Notes: a model not told the origin generated them from the sequence alone. 64,000 bases of DNA from Bog-257 sp963834135 (GCA_963834135.1 CAWIAN010000007.1:868001-932000); one strand, 5' to 3'. Shown: positions 54,341 through 63,135, counted from the first letter of the stretch. Translations and numbers: made by a program.

Positions 54341-55144
54341 ATGCCCCGGCACGATGACTCGTCCTCTACCGCCGTCGAACGAACACTGCTGATTCTGGAG
54401 GCCGTCGCCCAGCGCGAGGGCGGGATGTCAAACGCCGAATTCAGTCGTAAGCTGAAGATTCCAAAGAGTTCTGCCAGCTATATCCTGCGGACGCTGGAGC
54501 AGCACGGCTATCTGCGGCGTGACGGCGAGGGCGGCCGTTATCGGCTCGGCATGAAGGTTCTGAGCCTGTCGCGAGCAGCGTTGAGCGGAGTGGACGTGCG
54601 GGAAGTGGCGCTGCCGGTGATGCGTCATCTGGTCGACCGCATCCACATCACAACGCACCTGGCAGTCCTCGATCACGACGAAGCGGTGTACGTGGAGAAG
54701 GTAGAGGCGCCGGGGTTTATCAAGATGAATACCTGGATCGGCCGACGCATGGAGGTGCACTCCACCGCGGTGGGCAAGGCTTTGCTGGCCTATCTCGATC
54801 CCAAGGAGCGCGACCGAATCCTGCGGCAGCGAGGATTGAAGAAGTTAACCACGCACACCATCACCACCGCGCCGCGGCTCTTGCAGGAGTTCGAGCGCGT
54901 TCGGCAACTGGGTTATGCGATCGACGACGAAGAGAATAGCTTGGGCGCGCGTTGCGTGGGCGCTCCGATTTTCAACGCGGAAGGCCAGATCGAGGCGGCA
55001 ATCGCGTCGACGGGCACGCTTAGCGATGTGCCGAGCGACGCGGTCCCTCATCTGGCCGACATGATCAAAGAGGCGGCACGGCGCATCTCGTCGCAAATCG
55101 GCTATCGCGGGCCGTATCCCAAGCCAGTCGAGAATAAGGTGTAG
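54341..55144 (+). CDS. IclR-family transcriptional regulator
   Basis: A 267-residue protein from the ATG at 54341 (AGG six bases upstream; a TTG at 54335 is also possible). The N-terminal winged HTH is STAVERTLLILEAVAQREGG and NAEFSRKLKIPKSSASYILR. The C-terminal IclR effector domain includes HLAVLDHDEAVYVEKVEAPG, WIGRRMEVHSTAVGKALLAY and the end block SLGARCVGAPIFNAEGQIEA. It is divergent from aceA; IclR itself represses the glyoxylate operon in E. coli, so a similar role here is plausible but not shown. Confidence 0.92.
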   Translation: MPRHDDSSSTAVERTLLILEAVAQREGGMSNAEFSRKLKIPKSSASYILRTLEQHGYLRRDGEGGRYRLGMKVLSLSRAALSGVDVREVALPVMRHLVDRIHITTHLAVLDHDEAVYVEKVEAPGFIKMNTWIGRRMEVHSTAVGKALLAYLDPKERDRILRQRGLKKLTTHTITTAPRLLQEFERVRQLGYAIDDEENSLGARCVGAPIFNAEGQIEAAIASTGTLSDVPSDAVPHLADMIKEAARRISSQIGYRGPYPKPVENKV

Positions 55145-55229
55145 GTTCAGCGCGGCAGTTTGCGCTCGTAATAACCGCCGTTGACGCTACGAAGTGCTAA
55201 CCTGACCCGAAGAGCATCCATATACAGTC

Positions 55230-55538
55230 ATGGTATTGAAAACCACAAGGAGTGCCGGCAAAACGACACGGCTTCCTGACCGGCAGATGGCATTAATCGC
55301 CCGCGCCCTGGCGGATCCGCGGCGATACGCGATCCTGAAGCAGATTGGTGAATGCGAATCGACGGCCTGCACCGAGCTGCGCGAATGCCATCCCATCAGC
55401 GCGGCCACGCTCTCCCACCACCTCAAAGAGCTGGAGAACGCCGGGCTGGTCGAGATTGTGCGGGAGGGAAAATTTGCTCGCCTGATTCTGCAACGCGACG
55501 TTTTGCAATCCTATTTATCCCATCTTTCCAGAATTTAA
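55230..55538 (+). CDS. ArsR-family winged-helix transcriptional regulator
   Basis: A 102-residue regulator. The HTH is MALIARALADPRRYAILKQI followed by CTELRECHPISAATLSHHLK, with the wing GLVEIVREGKFARLILQ. Cysteines are present near the start of the HTH (CESTACTELREC), so metal sensing is possible, but the classic ArsR metal motif is not complete. It is directly upstream of the SDR gene (90 bases) and co-directional; it may regulate that gene. Confidence 0.88.
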   Translation: MVLKTTRSAGKTTRLPDRQMALIARALADPRRYAILKQIGECESTACTELRECHPISAATLSHHLKELENAGLVEIVREGKFARLILQRDVLQSYLSHLSRI

Positions 55539-55628
55539 TCAGCCCGGCTGAATCCTTTCCCGCTCCTGCTCATCAATTCGATAGTTATCGAAATGTCGAA
55601 GTCATTAAGACTGATAAGGAGAATGGAC

Positions 55629-56378
55629 ATGGGTAAGCTGAAGAATAAAGTTGCGGTGGTGACGGGCGCCTCCAAGGGAATCGGCGCAGGCATAGCCAAG
55701 GGCCTGGCTGCGGAAGGCGCGGCCGTCGTTGTTAACTATGCTTCCAGCAAAGAGGGCGCCGAGCGCGTGGTCAGCGAGATCAAGGCAAAGGGCGGTAAGG
55801 CGGTTGCGGTGCAGGGGGACGTGGCCAAAGAGGCTGACGTGAAGCGGCTGTTCGACGAGACCACCAAGGCGTTCGGGCAGGTAGACATCCTGGTCAACAA
55901 TGCCGGCATTTATCAGTTCGCGCCTCTCGAGGAGATTACGGCAGAGCAGTTCCATCTGATGTTCAATACGAACGTCCTGGGACTTCTGCTGACGACGCGC
56001 GAAGCCGCCAAGCATTTCAACGGCGGGGGCGGAAGCATCATCAACGTCGGCTCGGCGGTCACTGAGTTGCATCCTCCCACCAGCGCTGTGTACACGGCGA
56101 CCAAGGGTGCGGTCGACGCGGTCACCCGCGTCCTGGCGAACGAGTTAGGGCCCAGGAAGGTTCGAGTCAACTCCATTAATCCCGGAGTGGTGAATACTGA
56201 AGGGACGCAGACCGCGGGCATTATCGGCAGCGAGTTCGAATCGAATGCGGTGGCGAAGACACCGCTGGGACGTTATGCGGAAACTGCCGACATCACGCCC
56301 ATCGCGGTGTTTCTGGCCTCTGACGAATCAGGCTGGCTGACCGGCGAAACGATCGTCGCGTCGGGCGGACTACGGTAA
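55629..56378 (+). CDS. Short-chain dehydrogenase/reductase (3-oxoacyl-ACP reductase-like)
   Basis: A 249-residue SDR from the ATG at 55629, which has AAGGAG eight bases upstream; ATG at 55623 is possible. Cofactor motif TGASKGIGAGIAKGL (NADP-type), NNAG in LVNNAGIY, catalytic YTATK (Tyr-x-x-x-Lys) preceded by serine in INVGSAV, and the C-terminal block VFLASDESGWLTGETIVASG. It reduces a ketone or oxidises an alcohol; substrate unknown. Possibly controlled by the adjacent ArsR-type regulator. Confidence 0.9.
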   Translation: MGKLKNKVAVVTGASKGIGAGIAKGLAAEGAAVVVNYASSKEGAERVVSEIKAKGGKAVAVQGDVAKEADVKRLFDETTKAFGQVDILVNNAGIYQFAPLEEITAEQFHLMFNTNVLGLLLTTREAAKHFNGGGGSIINVGSAVTELHPPTSAVYTATKGAVDAVTRVLANELGPRKVRVNSINPGVVNTEGTQTAGIIGSEFESNAVAKTPLGRYAETADITPIAVFLASDESGWLTGETIVASGGLR

Positions 56379-56452
56379 CAAAGGCAGGGGGACAGTTCGT
56401 AGGGATAGTGGATAGAGGTGAAAGAGGGGCTTCCATTCGTCGTCCGTTCCTG

Positions 56453-56468
56453 ACCCTATCCCCTATCC
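56453..56468. repeat. Shared 16-mer ACCCTATCCCCTATCC, second copy
   Basis: Identical to 35289-35304. It lies in the gap between the SDR gene and the convergent anti-sigma gene; the remaining 229-base gap shows nothing else. Confidence 0.35.
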
Positions 56469-56607
56469 TCCAGCCCCTAAATTGCAGCGACGCATCTCGT
56501 TAGCTCGCCTCGCATCGATTGTTCGGGAACAATTCTTTCGCAGCAGGAGCTCCGGATGGCCACGTAGCATTCCATCCGGAATTTTTGCGCCTCGGAAACT
56601 AACAGCC

Positions 56608-56850
56608 TTACATATTGCGCCGGGCTGGCTTTGCCAAACCTTCGCGCTCCACCTCGCGTTCAATGTTGTTCCACACGCGCGGGCTAGGCTCTTCCATGGG
56701 AACCAGAAGCTTGGCAGCTTCGGCGATATAGCGCAGGTCGCGGACCAGGTCAGAGCACACATGGCACGTTTCCAGGTGCTCGCGCTCCTCCTCGCTGCCG
56801 CCGCCATCGATGATGTAAGGCAGAACCTTTTGAAACTCCGCACACGTCAT
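56608..56850 (-). CDS. Zinc-finger anti-sigma factor (HC2 type)
   Basis: An 80-residue protein with the ZAS pattern: first cysteine in MTCAEFQKVLPYII, then HLETCHVC (His-x3-Cys-x2-Cys). Such proteins bind and inhibit an ECF sigma factor, often responding to redox change. It is encoded just after the ECF sigma gene (about 90 bases), co-directional. It has no membrane segment, so it is the small cytoplasmic type. Confidence 0.85.
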   Translation of the reverse strand: MTCAEFQKVLPYIIDGGGSEEEREHLETCHVCSDLVRDLRYIAEAAKLLVPMEEPSPRVWNNIEREVEREGLAKPARRNM

Positions 56851-56942
56851 AACTATTTTCTCCCGGGAATTTGCGGCGGTTCTGTTTCCATCCTGCCCGC
56901 TCTGCGGATTCCCCGCATCTCTTCCAAAACATCCCTTCTCTG

Positions 56943-57551
56943 CTAACGTCGGTTGGCAGCCTTCTCGGCTTTACTCTGTTTGAGAAGGTCGCGTAATTTC
57001 ATTCGGGCTTTGTGCAATTGCGATTTGCTGTTGCCGATGGAGCAGCCCATCATTTCGGCGATCTCATTGTGCTCGTAGCCTTCGACATCGTGGAGCACAA
57101 AAATAATGCGATAGCCGGGCGGCAGGCTTTCCACGGCTCGCTCCAGGTTGACCCGGTCGATGGAACCCGCCAGCACATTGTCGCGGGTACCAATATCCTT
57201 TTTTGGACCGTCTTCCTGCTGGGGCTCCAACGTTTCCTCCAGCGAAACCTCAGGTAATCCCTTCTTCCGCAGATGCATCAGCACTACGTTCACCGCCAGG
57301 CGATGCAGCCAGGTAGAAAACGCGGACTCGCCGCGGAAGGTCGCGATCTTGCGATAGAGCTGAAGGAAGGCTTCCTGGGTAAGGTCTTCCGCCTCAGCCG
57401 TGTTACCGGTCATGCGCAGACAGAGCGAATACACCCGTCGTTTGTGCAGGCCGTAGAGAGCCTCAAACGACTCGGCATCCCCTTTCTGTGCCCGCTCGAT
57501 CGCTTCATGCTCGGATATGCCGTTCGCGAGAATTTTCTTGGCGATTGTCAA
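56943..57551 (-). CDS. ECF RNA polymerase sigma factor (RpoE-like)
   Basis: A 202-residue sigma factor from a TTG start at 57551. Region 2: LTQEAFLQLYRKIATFRGES and FSTWLHRLAVNVVLMHLRKK; region 4: LPPGYRIIFVLHDVEGYEHN with HTH EIAEMMGCSIGNSKSQLHKA. The following gene is its probable anti-sigma factor. Stop at 56943. The start is uncertain because no ribosome site or ATG is near. Confidence 0.9.
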   Translation of the reverse strand: MTIAKKILANGISEHEAIERAQKGDAESFEALYGLHKRRVYSLCLRMTGNTAEAEDLTQEAFLQLYRKIATFRGESAFSTWLHRLAVNVVLMHLRKKGLPEVSLEETLEPQQEDGPKKDIGTRDNVLAGSIDRVNLERAVESLPPGYRIIFVLHDVEGYEHNEIAEMMGCSIGNSKSQLHKARMKLRDLLKQSKAEKAANRR

Positions 57552-57906
57552 TTTTATGTACCAGTAGTGCTAGGGTCTTCGATGCTAATCAGAGTACCTC
57601 CTGTTGCCTCAAGGTTTCCAGAATCGGATAGCCGGGCTCGAGCCGCAGGCCGCAAACCAGCCTTTTCTTGCTTTTGTAGGATGCCGCTACGGCGCAAAAG
57701 GCACTCCTGTTTTCGTGCCAGGAAAACGGATTCAGGCAGCTACTGCGGGTCTAGAGGCCATCGTATTCCACTTTTGGGCCCTGTCTGACTTGAGTTTTCG
57801 GAGGAGGGGGGCTAGCGAAATTAACACGAGAAACGCTTGACAAGTTATCGGGTCAAGCTAAAATACCCGACAATTGAGGTAAATCCCAAGGGTTTGAGCG
57901 ATTTTC
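57552..57906. other. Divergent intergenic region with a sigma-70 promoter
   Basis: Nothing is recognised in the left 280 bases. The right end holds a good sigma-70 promoter (57837-57864) and an inverted repeat CGGGT-N11-ACCCG (57849-57869). Confidence 0.4.
57837..57864 (+). promoter_or_regulatory. Sigma-70 promoter upstream of the 68-residue protein
   Basis: TTGACA at 57837 and TAAAAT at 57859 are separated by 16 bases, close to consensus. An inverted repeat (CGGGT-N11-ACCCG) overlaps the -10 element and could bind a repressor. The start codon lies 43 bases downstream of the -10. Confidence 0.65.
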
Positions 57907-58113
57907 ATGAGCGCCGGCCAGCCAGCTAACGCAACCCACACCTATCCTCAGAGCGACGCCATGGACAACCAGTGTCGGCACCCCCGAGTCCAGGTAGTCT
58001 CGCGAGACGAAGACGCGGAGTACGTCGAATGCCTGGAGTGCCGCGAGATCTTCGAATCCAGCGAGTTCCGTGACATGGACATCGAATCCAAGATTCCAGC
58101 CGAAGAAGAATAA
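57907..58113 (+). CDS. Small acidic zinc-ribbon-like hypothetical protein
   Basis: A 68-residue protein. The centre has CRH and, after a short beta segment, CLEC (QCRHPRVQVVSRDEDAEYV then ECLECREIFESSE), forming a C-x-H...C-x-x-C pattern suggestive of a small zinc ribbon. The tail is acidic. I do not recognise a named family. A strong promoter precedes it. It stands alone between the sigma factor and tsaD genes. Confidence 0.6.
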   Translation: MSAGQPANATHTYPQSDAMDNQCRHPRVQVVSRDEDAEYVECLECREIFESSEFRDMDIESKIPAEEE

Positions 58114-58268
58114 CTCCCATCGTCGAAGAGTTCAGTTACGGCAGGCAGATACACCCGTGTGTCTGCTGCCTGACGTTTGATGGCGCGCACGCCACGCAGC
58201 GCAGCGGAGTGGTGGGTACGTCTCCACAATTTGGCCCAGCGAGGCCGGCTTCAGCCCGACGTGCCTAC

Positions 58269-59411
58269 CTACCGCAGACGTAGTCCCGCGTCGGCTGACA
58301 ACTCCGGCTCGGCGAATTCTCCTGCGAGGAATCGCGGATAGGCTGCGGCCGCGATCATGGCTGCGTTGTCGGTCGAGAGCTTGCGGGAAGGGAAGTACAC
58401 GGGCAGTCCGTTTTCCTCGGCATGTTTTGCGAACGTCGCTCGCAGCTCGGAATTGGCTGCAACTCCGCCCGTAACCAGGAGCGTCGCGGCACCATACGCC
58501 TCGGCGGCCAGGAACGTCTTGCTGACCAGGTCGTTCACGACGGCGCGCTGAAACGATGCAACCAGATCAACAGCCTGCCGATCGCAGACCGCCAGCACTT
58601 GCTCACGCGTGGGAGTCTTGAGTTCGCTCAACAGGTGACGGCGCCGGTCGATGGCTGCGCGCAGGTCGTGAGTCTCGACATAGCGCAGGACGGCGGTCTT
58701 GATGCCGCTGTAGGAAAAATCCACGCGCCGATCATCGTCGTGGCGGTTCTGCGGATTGCGGTCGCGGTGCTTGATCTGGGCGAACGGGAACTTTACAGCT
58801 TGCGGATTACCATGCTGCGCCAGGAAATCGATGATCGGGCCGCCGGGATAACCGAGCTCCAGCAGCTTCGCGACCTTGTCGAAAGCCTCGCCGGCAGCGT
58901 CGTCGCGGGTGTGTCCTACATTGTGGTAAGTCCATCCGGCGTCCTGGCGTTCGGCGAGATACAGGTGGGTGTGTCCGCCGCTGACTACCAGCGCGAGCAC
59001 TGGAAATTCAAGCTCGCGATTGCCGTTTTGCCGCTCTTCCAACAGGACAGCATGAATGTGGCCCTCGAGATGGTTGACGCCGATCAGGGGTTTATCCAGC
59101 GCATAGGCGAGAGCTTTCGCATAGCTGAGCCCGACCAGGAGCGCGCCCGCTAGTCCCGGACCCTTTGTGACGGCCAGGGCGTCGATGGTCTGGTAGGTGC
59201 GGCCAGCATCTTCGAGGGCTTTGCGAACTACCGGCACAATCGCGCGTAGATGCTCGCGTGACGCCAACTCCGGGACCACGCCGCCGTACGGCTGATGCGT
59301 GGCGATCTGCGAATACACGACGTTCGACACCAGCTCCTCGCCCGAGCGCACGACGGCCGCCGCCGTCTCGTCGCACGAGCTTTCGATGCCAAGGATGTAA
59401 ACGTCGCTCAC
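58269..59411 (-). CDS. tsaD: tRNA N6-adenosine threonylcarbamoyltransferase TsaD
   Basis: About 380 residues from the GTG at 59411, which gives VSDVYILGIESSCDETAAAV, the family start; a GTG at 59444 would add 11 unmatched residues. It transfers threonylcarbamoyl to A37 of tRNA with TsaB and TsaE. The metal-binding pair His114/His118 is in VNHLEGHIH. Other blocks: GPGLAGALLVGLSYAKAL, VSGGHTHLYL and TGGVAANSELRATF. It is divergent from the CCA-adding enzyme gene and 39 kb from tsaB. Confidence 0.95.
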   Translation of the reverse strand: MSDVYILGIESSCDETAAAVVRSGEELVSNVVYSQIATHQPYGGVVPELASREHLRAIVPVVRKALEDAGRTYQTIDALAVTKGPGLAGALLVGLSYAKALAYALDKPLIGVNHLEGHIHAVLLEERQNGNRELEFPVLALVVSGGHTHLYLAERQDAGWTYHNVGHTRDDAAGEAFDKVAKLLELGYPGGPIIDFLAQHGNPQAVKFPFAQIKHRDRNPQNRHDDDRRVDFSYSGIKTAVLRYVETHDLRAAIDRRRHLLSELKTPTREQVLAVCDRQAVDLVASFQRAVVNDLVSKTFLAAEAYGAATLLVTGGVAANSELRATFAKHAEENGLPVYFPSRKLSTDNAAMIAAAAYPRFLAGEFAEPELSADAGLRLR

Positions 59412-59465
59412 ACCTCTATTGTACGAGGCGATGCGTGGGGGCACGGGTTATCATCAAAACCTCGG

Positions 59466-60059
59466 ATGAAAGAGCATGCCACCAATATCGTGCGCGAGCT
59501 GCGCCAGCGCGGCTTTCAGGCATACTTCGCCGGCGGCTGCGTGCGCGACACGCTGTTGGGTTTGGTGCCCGCCGACTATGATGTGGCGACCGACGCGACG
59601 CCGCAGGAGGTGATGCGGATCTTTCCCGACACTTATGCCGTGGGCGCGCAGTTTGGCGTAGTGCTCGTCCCCGCTCCGGAGGACATGCCACTTCCGGTTG
59701 AGCCGTCCGAGCACCCGAACTATGTCGAGGTCGCGACCTTTCGCAACGACGGCGCGTATACCGATGGCCGGCATCCCGACCAGGTGCGGTACTCGAAGGA
59801 CCCGCAGGAGGATGTGCAGCGCCGCGACTTCACCATCAATGGGCTCCTGATGGATCCGCTGGACGGCGACCTCGTGCTGGACTTCGTTGGCGGGCGCGAC
59901 GATCTGAAGGCAGGGATCGTTCGTGCGATCGGCGATGCGGAGTGCCGCTTCCAGGAAGACAAGCTGCGCATGTTGCGCGCGGTGCGTTTTGCGGCGCGCT
60001 TTCCAATACGCGATCGAGCCAGCAGACGTTTGCGGCGATTCGAAAGCTCGCTCCGCTGA
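59466..60059 (+). CDS. CCA-adding enzyme/polynucleotide adenylyltransferase, N-terminal part (frameshifted)
   Basis: Reads from the ATG at 59466 to a premature stop at 60059. The nucleotidyltransferase signature is complete: FAGGCVRDTLLGLVPADYDV with GGxVRD and DxD, TDATPQEVMRIFPDTYAVG, DVQRRDFTINGLLMDP and EDKLRMLRAVRFAARF. After RFAARF the reading departs from the family (PIRDRASRRLRRFESSLR). Two extra bases, one in TTT (60000-60002) and one in CC (60019-60020), explain this. The real gene spans to 60820. It adds CCA to tRNA 3-prime ends or a poly(A)-like tail. Confidence 0.85.
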   Translation: MKEHATNIVRELRQRGFQAYFAGGCVRDTLLGLVPADYDVATDATPQEVMRIFPDTYAVGAQFGVVLVPAPEDMPLPVEPSEHPNYVEVATFRNDGAYTDGRHPDQVRYSKDPQEDVQRRDFTINGLLMDPLDGDLVLDFVGGRDDLKAGIVRAIGDAECRFQEDKLRMLRAVRFAARFPIRDRASRRLRRFESSLR

Positions 60060-60820
60060 TCCATCAGGTCAGCAAGGAGCGGGTTCGCGATGAGCTGACC
60101 AAGATGCTGACCGAGGGGCATGCTCGCCCGGCATTCGAGCTGCTGGATGCAACCGGGTTGCTGAAGCAGGTGCTGCCAGAGATCGACCGTATGAAGGGCG
60201 TGGAGCAGCCTCCGCAGTTTCATCCCGAAGGCGATGTGTGGATTCATACGCTGCTGCTGCTCGAGAAGCTGAAGCCGCGATGTTCGCGCACGCTGGCATG
60301 GGGAACGCTGCTGCACGATGTGGGCAAGCCGCCGACGTTTCGCGTGGCGCCGGACCGCATTCGCTTCGACGGGCATGTGGAAGTAGGCGTGAAGATGGCG
60401 GAGGAGATTTGTCATCGGCTGCACTTCTCGAATGAAGAGACGAAGCAGATTCTCGCGCTGGTGGCCAATCACATGCGCTTCGGCGATGTGACGAAGATGA
60501 AAGAGTCGACGCTGAAGCGTTTCATGCGACTGCCGAAGTTCGAGGAGCACATGGAACTGCATCGCCTCGATTGCCTGAGCAGCCACCGAAAGCTGGAGAT
60601 GTATGAGTTTGTTCGCGACCGGCTGGAGCATACCCCGGCTGAGGAGATTCGGCCGGTGGCGCTGCTGAACGGGAGAGATTTGATCGAGCTGGGATATCCG
60701 CCAGGACCGCGCTTTCGCGAGGTGTTGTCGGCGGTGGAGGACGCGCAACTCGAAGGCACGCTGCGCACCAAAGAAGAAGCGCTGTCGTTCGTGCTGAGTG
60801 AGTTTCCGCCGGGGAAATAA
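60020..60820 (+). CDS. CCA-adding enzyme, C-terminal part (HD domain)
   Basis: Continues the preceding gene in another frame from about 60020 (QQTFAAIRKLAPLIHQVSKE). It holds the RNA-binding helices (RVRDELTKMLTEGHARPAFE) and a metal-dependent HD domain (HDVGKPPTFRVA; ICHRLHFSNEETKQILALVA). Removing one T at 60000-60002 and one C at 60019-60020 gives an uninterrupted protein of about 450 residues that reads ARFQYAIEQQTFAAIRK through the junction. It has no ribosome site of its own. Confidence 0.8.
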   Translation, partial: QQTFAAIRKLAPLIHQVSKERVRDELTKMLTEGHARPAFELLDATGLLKQVLPEIDRMKGVEQPPQFHPEGDVWIHTLLLLEKLKPRCSRTLAWGTLLHDVGKPPTFRVAPDRIRFDGHVEVGVKMAEEICHRLHFSNEETKQILALVANHMRFGDVTKMKESTLKRFMRLPKFEEHMELHRLDCLSSHRKLEMYEFVRDRLEHTPAEEIRPVALLNGRDLIELGYPPGPRFREVLSAVEDAQLEGTLRTKEEALSFVLSEFPPGK

Positions 60821-60833
60821 CAGGGGCTGTGGC

Positions 60834-60853
60834 GGCACGGCTGAAGCCGTGCC
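60834..60853. repeat. GC-rich palindrome GGCACGGC-TGAA-GCCGTGCC
   Basis: A perfect 8-bp stem with a TGAA loop between the CCA gene and dciA. The near-identical GGCGCGGC-TTCA-GCCGTGCC is at 63005. Confidence 0.6.
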
Positions 60854-60920
60854 CTTTCAAAGAGCAGCAGCGAGACGGGGCCTGAAAGCCCACGCTGTTC
60901 TACAATCAGAATTCCAAGTC

Positions 60921-61205
60921 ATGCAGCATGCCGGCTCCACGTTGCGCAAGATCTTCCGCGACAACGTATCTCGCGAAGGCACGGACGCGCCTCTGCTGGC
61001 GTGGCCGCTGGCCTGCGGTATGAAGATCGCCGAGCGCACGAAAGCGCTTTCTTTCGCAGACGGAACACTGATCGTCGCTGTCCCCGACGAGACCTGGCGT
61101 CGGCAGTTGCAGAACTTTACCGGGCAATATCTGGCTGCAATCAGTGGAGTCACCTCGCAAAAGGTGAACAAAATAGAGTTCGTTTTAGCACGCAAACAGC
61201 AGTGA
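60921..61205 (+). CDS. dciA: DciA-like protein (DUF721), replicative helicase loader
   Basis: A 94-residue DUF721 protein from the ATG at 60921. The core reads LLAWPLACGMKIAERTKALS, then FADGTLIVAVPDETWRRQLQ, matching the DciA domain. DciA loads or stimulates the replicative helicase DnaB in bacteria lacking DnaC/DnaI. This short form lacks the N-terminal basic extension of some DciA proteins. It is followed by gatC-gatA (13 bases to gatC), so it may be co-transcribed with them. Confidence 0.85.
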   Translation: MQHAGSTLRKIFRDNVSREGTDAPLLAWPLACGMKIAERTKALSFADGTLIVAVPDETWRRQLQNFTGQYLAAISGVTSQKVNKIEFVLARKQQ

Positions 61206-61218
61206 CTAATCCATCATC

Positions 61219-61539
61219 ATGGTTACCGATAAAGACGTTTCCTATGTCGCGGAGCTGGCGCATCTCGAGCTGACGCTCGAGGAGCGAGTCCGCATGTTGA
61301 AAGACCTCAACTCTATCCTCGGTCACATCGATCGCCTGAATGAGCTGGACACCAGCAACGTCGAGCCGATGGCCCAAGTGGCGAGCCGCCATGGTGAGCG
61401 CAAGGACAAGGGCGGCGGCTTGGGATTTGCAATGCGCGAGGACGAGCCGCGCCCCTGCCTGCCGCGTGATGAAGCGCTGAAGAATGCGCCCGCAACCGAT
61501 GGCACATTTTTCAAGGTTCCCAAGGTGATTGAGCGATAG
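61219..61539 (+). CDS. gatC: Asp/Glu-tRNA amidotransferase subunit C
   Basis: A 106-residue subunit of GatCAB, which converts misacylated Glu-tRNA(Gln) and Asp-tRNA(Asn) to the cognate forms. The pattern is VSYVAELAHLELTLEERVRM followed by ILGHIDRLNELDTSNVEPM, and the C-terminal LPRDEALKNAPATDGTFFKV. GatC is a structural tether of GatA and GatB. gatA begins three bases after its stop. gatB is not in the window. Confidence 0.94.
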   Translation: MVTDKDVSYVAELAHLELTLEERVRMLKDLNSILGHIDRLNELDTSNVEPMAQVASRHGERKDKGGGLGFAMREDEPRPCLPRDEALKNAPATDGTFFKVPKVIER

Positions 61540-61542
61540 GTC

Positions 61543-62991
61543 ATGGACATCGACGTACTCACAGTAGCTTCTACGCGCGCCTCCCTCGCCGAAAAACAAA
61601 CGACGGCAACGGTCTTGGTGGACGCGTTCTACGCAAAGATTGAAGCCGAAGATTCCGCGATTGGCGCGTATCTTACGCTGTCGAAGGAGCGCGCGTACCG
61701 CCAGGCGACATACATCGATGAACTTGCCGATCGTGGCGATGAACTTCCTCCGTTGGCGGGTGTGCCCATTGCGGTGAAAGACGTGTTCACTACGAACGGC
61801 ATTCGCACCACGGCGGCCTCGAAGATTCTGGACAACTTCATCGCGCCTTACGATGCGACGGTGGTGTCGCGGCTGGAAGATGCTGGCGCGATCATCCTGG
61901 GCAAAACGAATTGCGATGAGTTTGCGATGGGCTCGTCGAACGAGAACTCGGGCTTTAACCCGGTAAAAAACCCGCGGGATCATTCGCGCGTACCGGGTGG
62001 TTCATCGGGAGGCTCAGCGGCCGTGGTTGCTGCGGGCACAGCGGTCGCGTCCATCGGTTCCGATACGGGTGGCTCGATTCGCCAGCCGGCCGCGTTCTGC
62101 GGCGTGGTTGGACTGATGCCGACCTACGGCCGCTGCTCACGTTATGGCCTGATCGCGTTCGCCTCTTCGCTCGACCATCCTGGCCCGTTCGGCAAAACTG
62201 TCAAAGACACGGCGCTGATGTTGCAAGCCATGGCTGGCCGCGATCCCCTCGACTCGACCACCGCCGACGTTCCGGTGCCTAACTATTGCGATCACGTGGG
62301 GCAGACGATCGAAGGCATGAAGATCGGCGTCCCGCTCGAGTATTTCGACGACGGGCTCGACACGGACGTGCGCATGGCAGTCGAAATTGGTCTCCAGGAA
62401 CTGCGGAATGCCGGCGCAGAGATTGTTCCGCTCTCGCTGCCCCACACTGCTTACGCGATCCCAACGTATTACGTCATCGCCACGGCTGAGGCGTCGTCGA
62501 ACCTTGCGCGCTACGACGGCGTGCGCTATGGTCTGCGTTCAATCGAAGGCAAGACGCTGAGCGAGATGTATCGACGCACGCGCGACGCCGGATTCGGCGC
62601 CGAGGTGAAGCGCCGCATTATGCTCGGGACGTATGTGCTTAGCGCGGGTTATTACGACGCTTACTATTTGAAGGCGCAGAGGGTACGCAGTCTACTGGCT
62701 AAAGATTTCGATCAGGCGTTTGCGAGGGTAGACGTGATCGTTACACCCACGACGCCGACCCCGGCATTCAAGTTGGGGGAGAAGGCTGACGATCCGCTGG
62801 CTATGTATCTGGCTGACATTTTCACGGTCACGGCCGACCTTGCAGGCATACCTGGTATTTCGATTCCCTGCGGCAAAAGCAAAGAGGGATTGCCGATCGG
62901 CATGCAGATCCTGGGCAGGCATTTTGATGAGGGAACGGTGCTGCGCGTAGCGCATGTGGCCGAGCATGCATTGGCATCCAGGATGGAATAA
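61543..62991 (+). CDS. gatA: Asp/Glu-tRNA amidotransferase subunit A
   Basis: A 482-residue amidase-signature enzyme that releases ammonia from glutamine for GatB. The catalytic triad is Lys79 (IAVKDVF), Ser154 (PGGSSGGSAAV) and Ser178 (GSDTGGSIR). These are the positions known for this family. The C-terminal block YLADIFTVTADLAGIPGISI is typical of GatA. It is coupled to gatC. Confidence 0.96.
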   Translation: MDIDVLTVASTRASLAEKQTTATVLVDAFYAKIEAEDSAIGAYLTLSKERAYRQATYIDELADRGDELPPLAGVPIAVKDVFTTNGIRTTAASKILDNFIAPYDATVVSRLEDAGAIILGKTNCDEFAMGSSNENSGFNPVKNPRDHSRVPGGSSGGSAAVVAAGTAVASIGSDTGGSIRQPAAFCGVVGLMPTYGRCSRYGLIAFASSLDHPGPFGKTVKDTALMLQAMAGRDPLDSTTADVPVPNYCDHVGQTIEGMKIGVPLEYFDDGLDTDVRMAVEIGLQELRNAGAEIVPLSLPHTAYAIPTYYVIATAEASSNLARYDGVRYGLRSIEGKTLSEMYRRTRDAGFGAEVKRRIMLGTYVLSAGYYDAYYLKAQRVRSLLAKDFDQAFARVDVIVTPTTPTPAFKLGEKADDPLAMYLADIFTVTADLAGIPGISIPCGKSKEGLPIGMQILGRHFDEGTVLRVAHVAEHALASRME

Positions 62992-63004
62992 ATACAGGTG
63001 GAAG

Positions 63005-63024
63005 GGCGCGGCTTCAGCCGTGCC
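63005..63024. repeat. GC-rich palindrome GGCGCGGC-TTCA-GCCGTGCC
   Basis: Second copy of the type at 60834, just after the gatA stop; with one G-T pair it forms an 8-bp stem. The rest of the 144-base gap contains further GC-rich inverted segments. Confidence 0.5.
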
Positions 63025-63135
63025 GTCAGCCTGCGTCCAACCAGGGGCTTCCGCCCCTTTGTCCGCGGTGGAGGCGTTCATTTCGCCGGGCTGAATCCGG
63101 GCGCTTCCACCAGGAGATCAGCCCCTTCAAACCGA

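Noticed and set aside
59720..60838. 372-residue minus-strand frame opposite the CCA enzyme
   Set aside because: Antisense shadow; it shows no family features, whereas the plus strand carries clear motifs.
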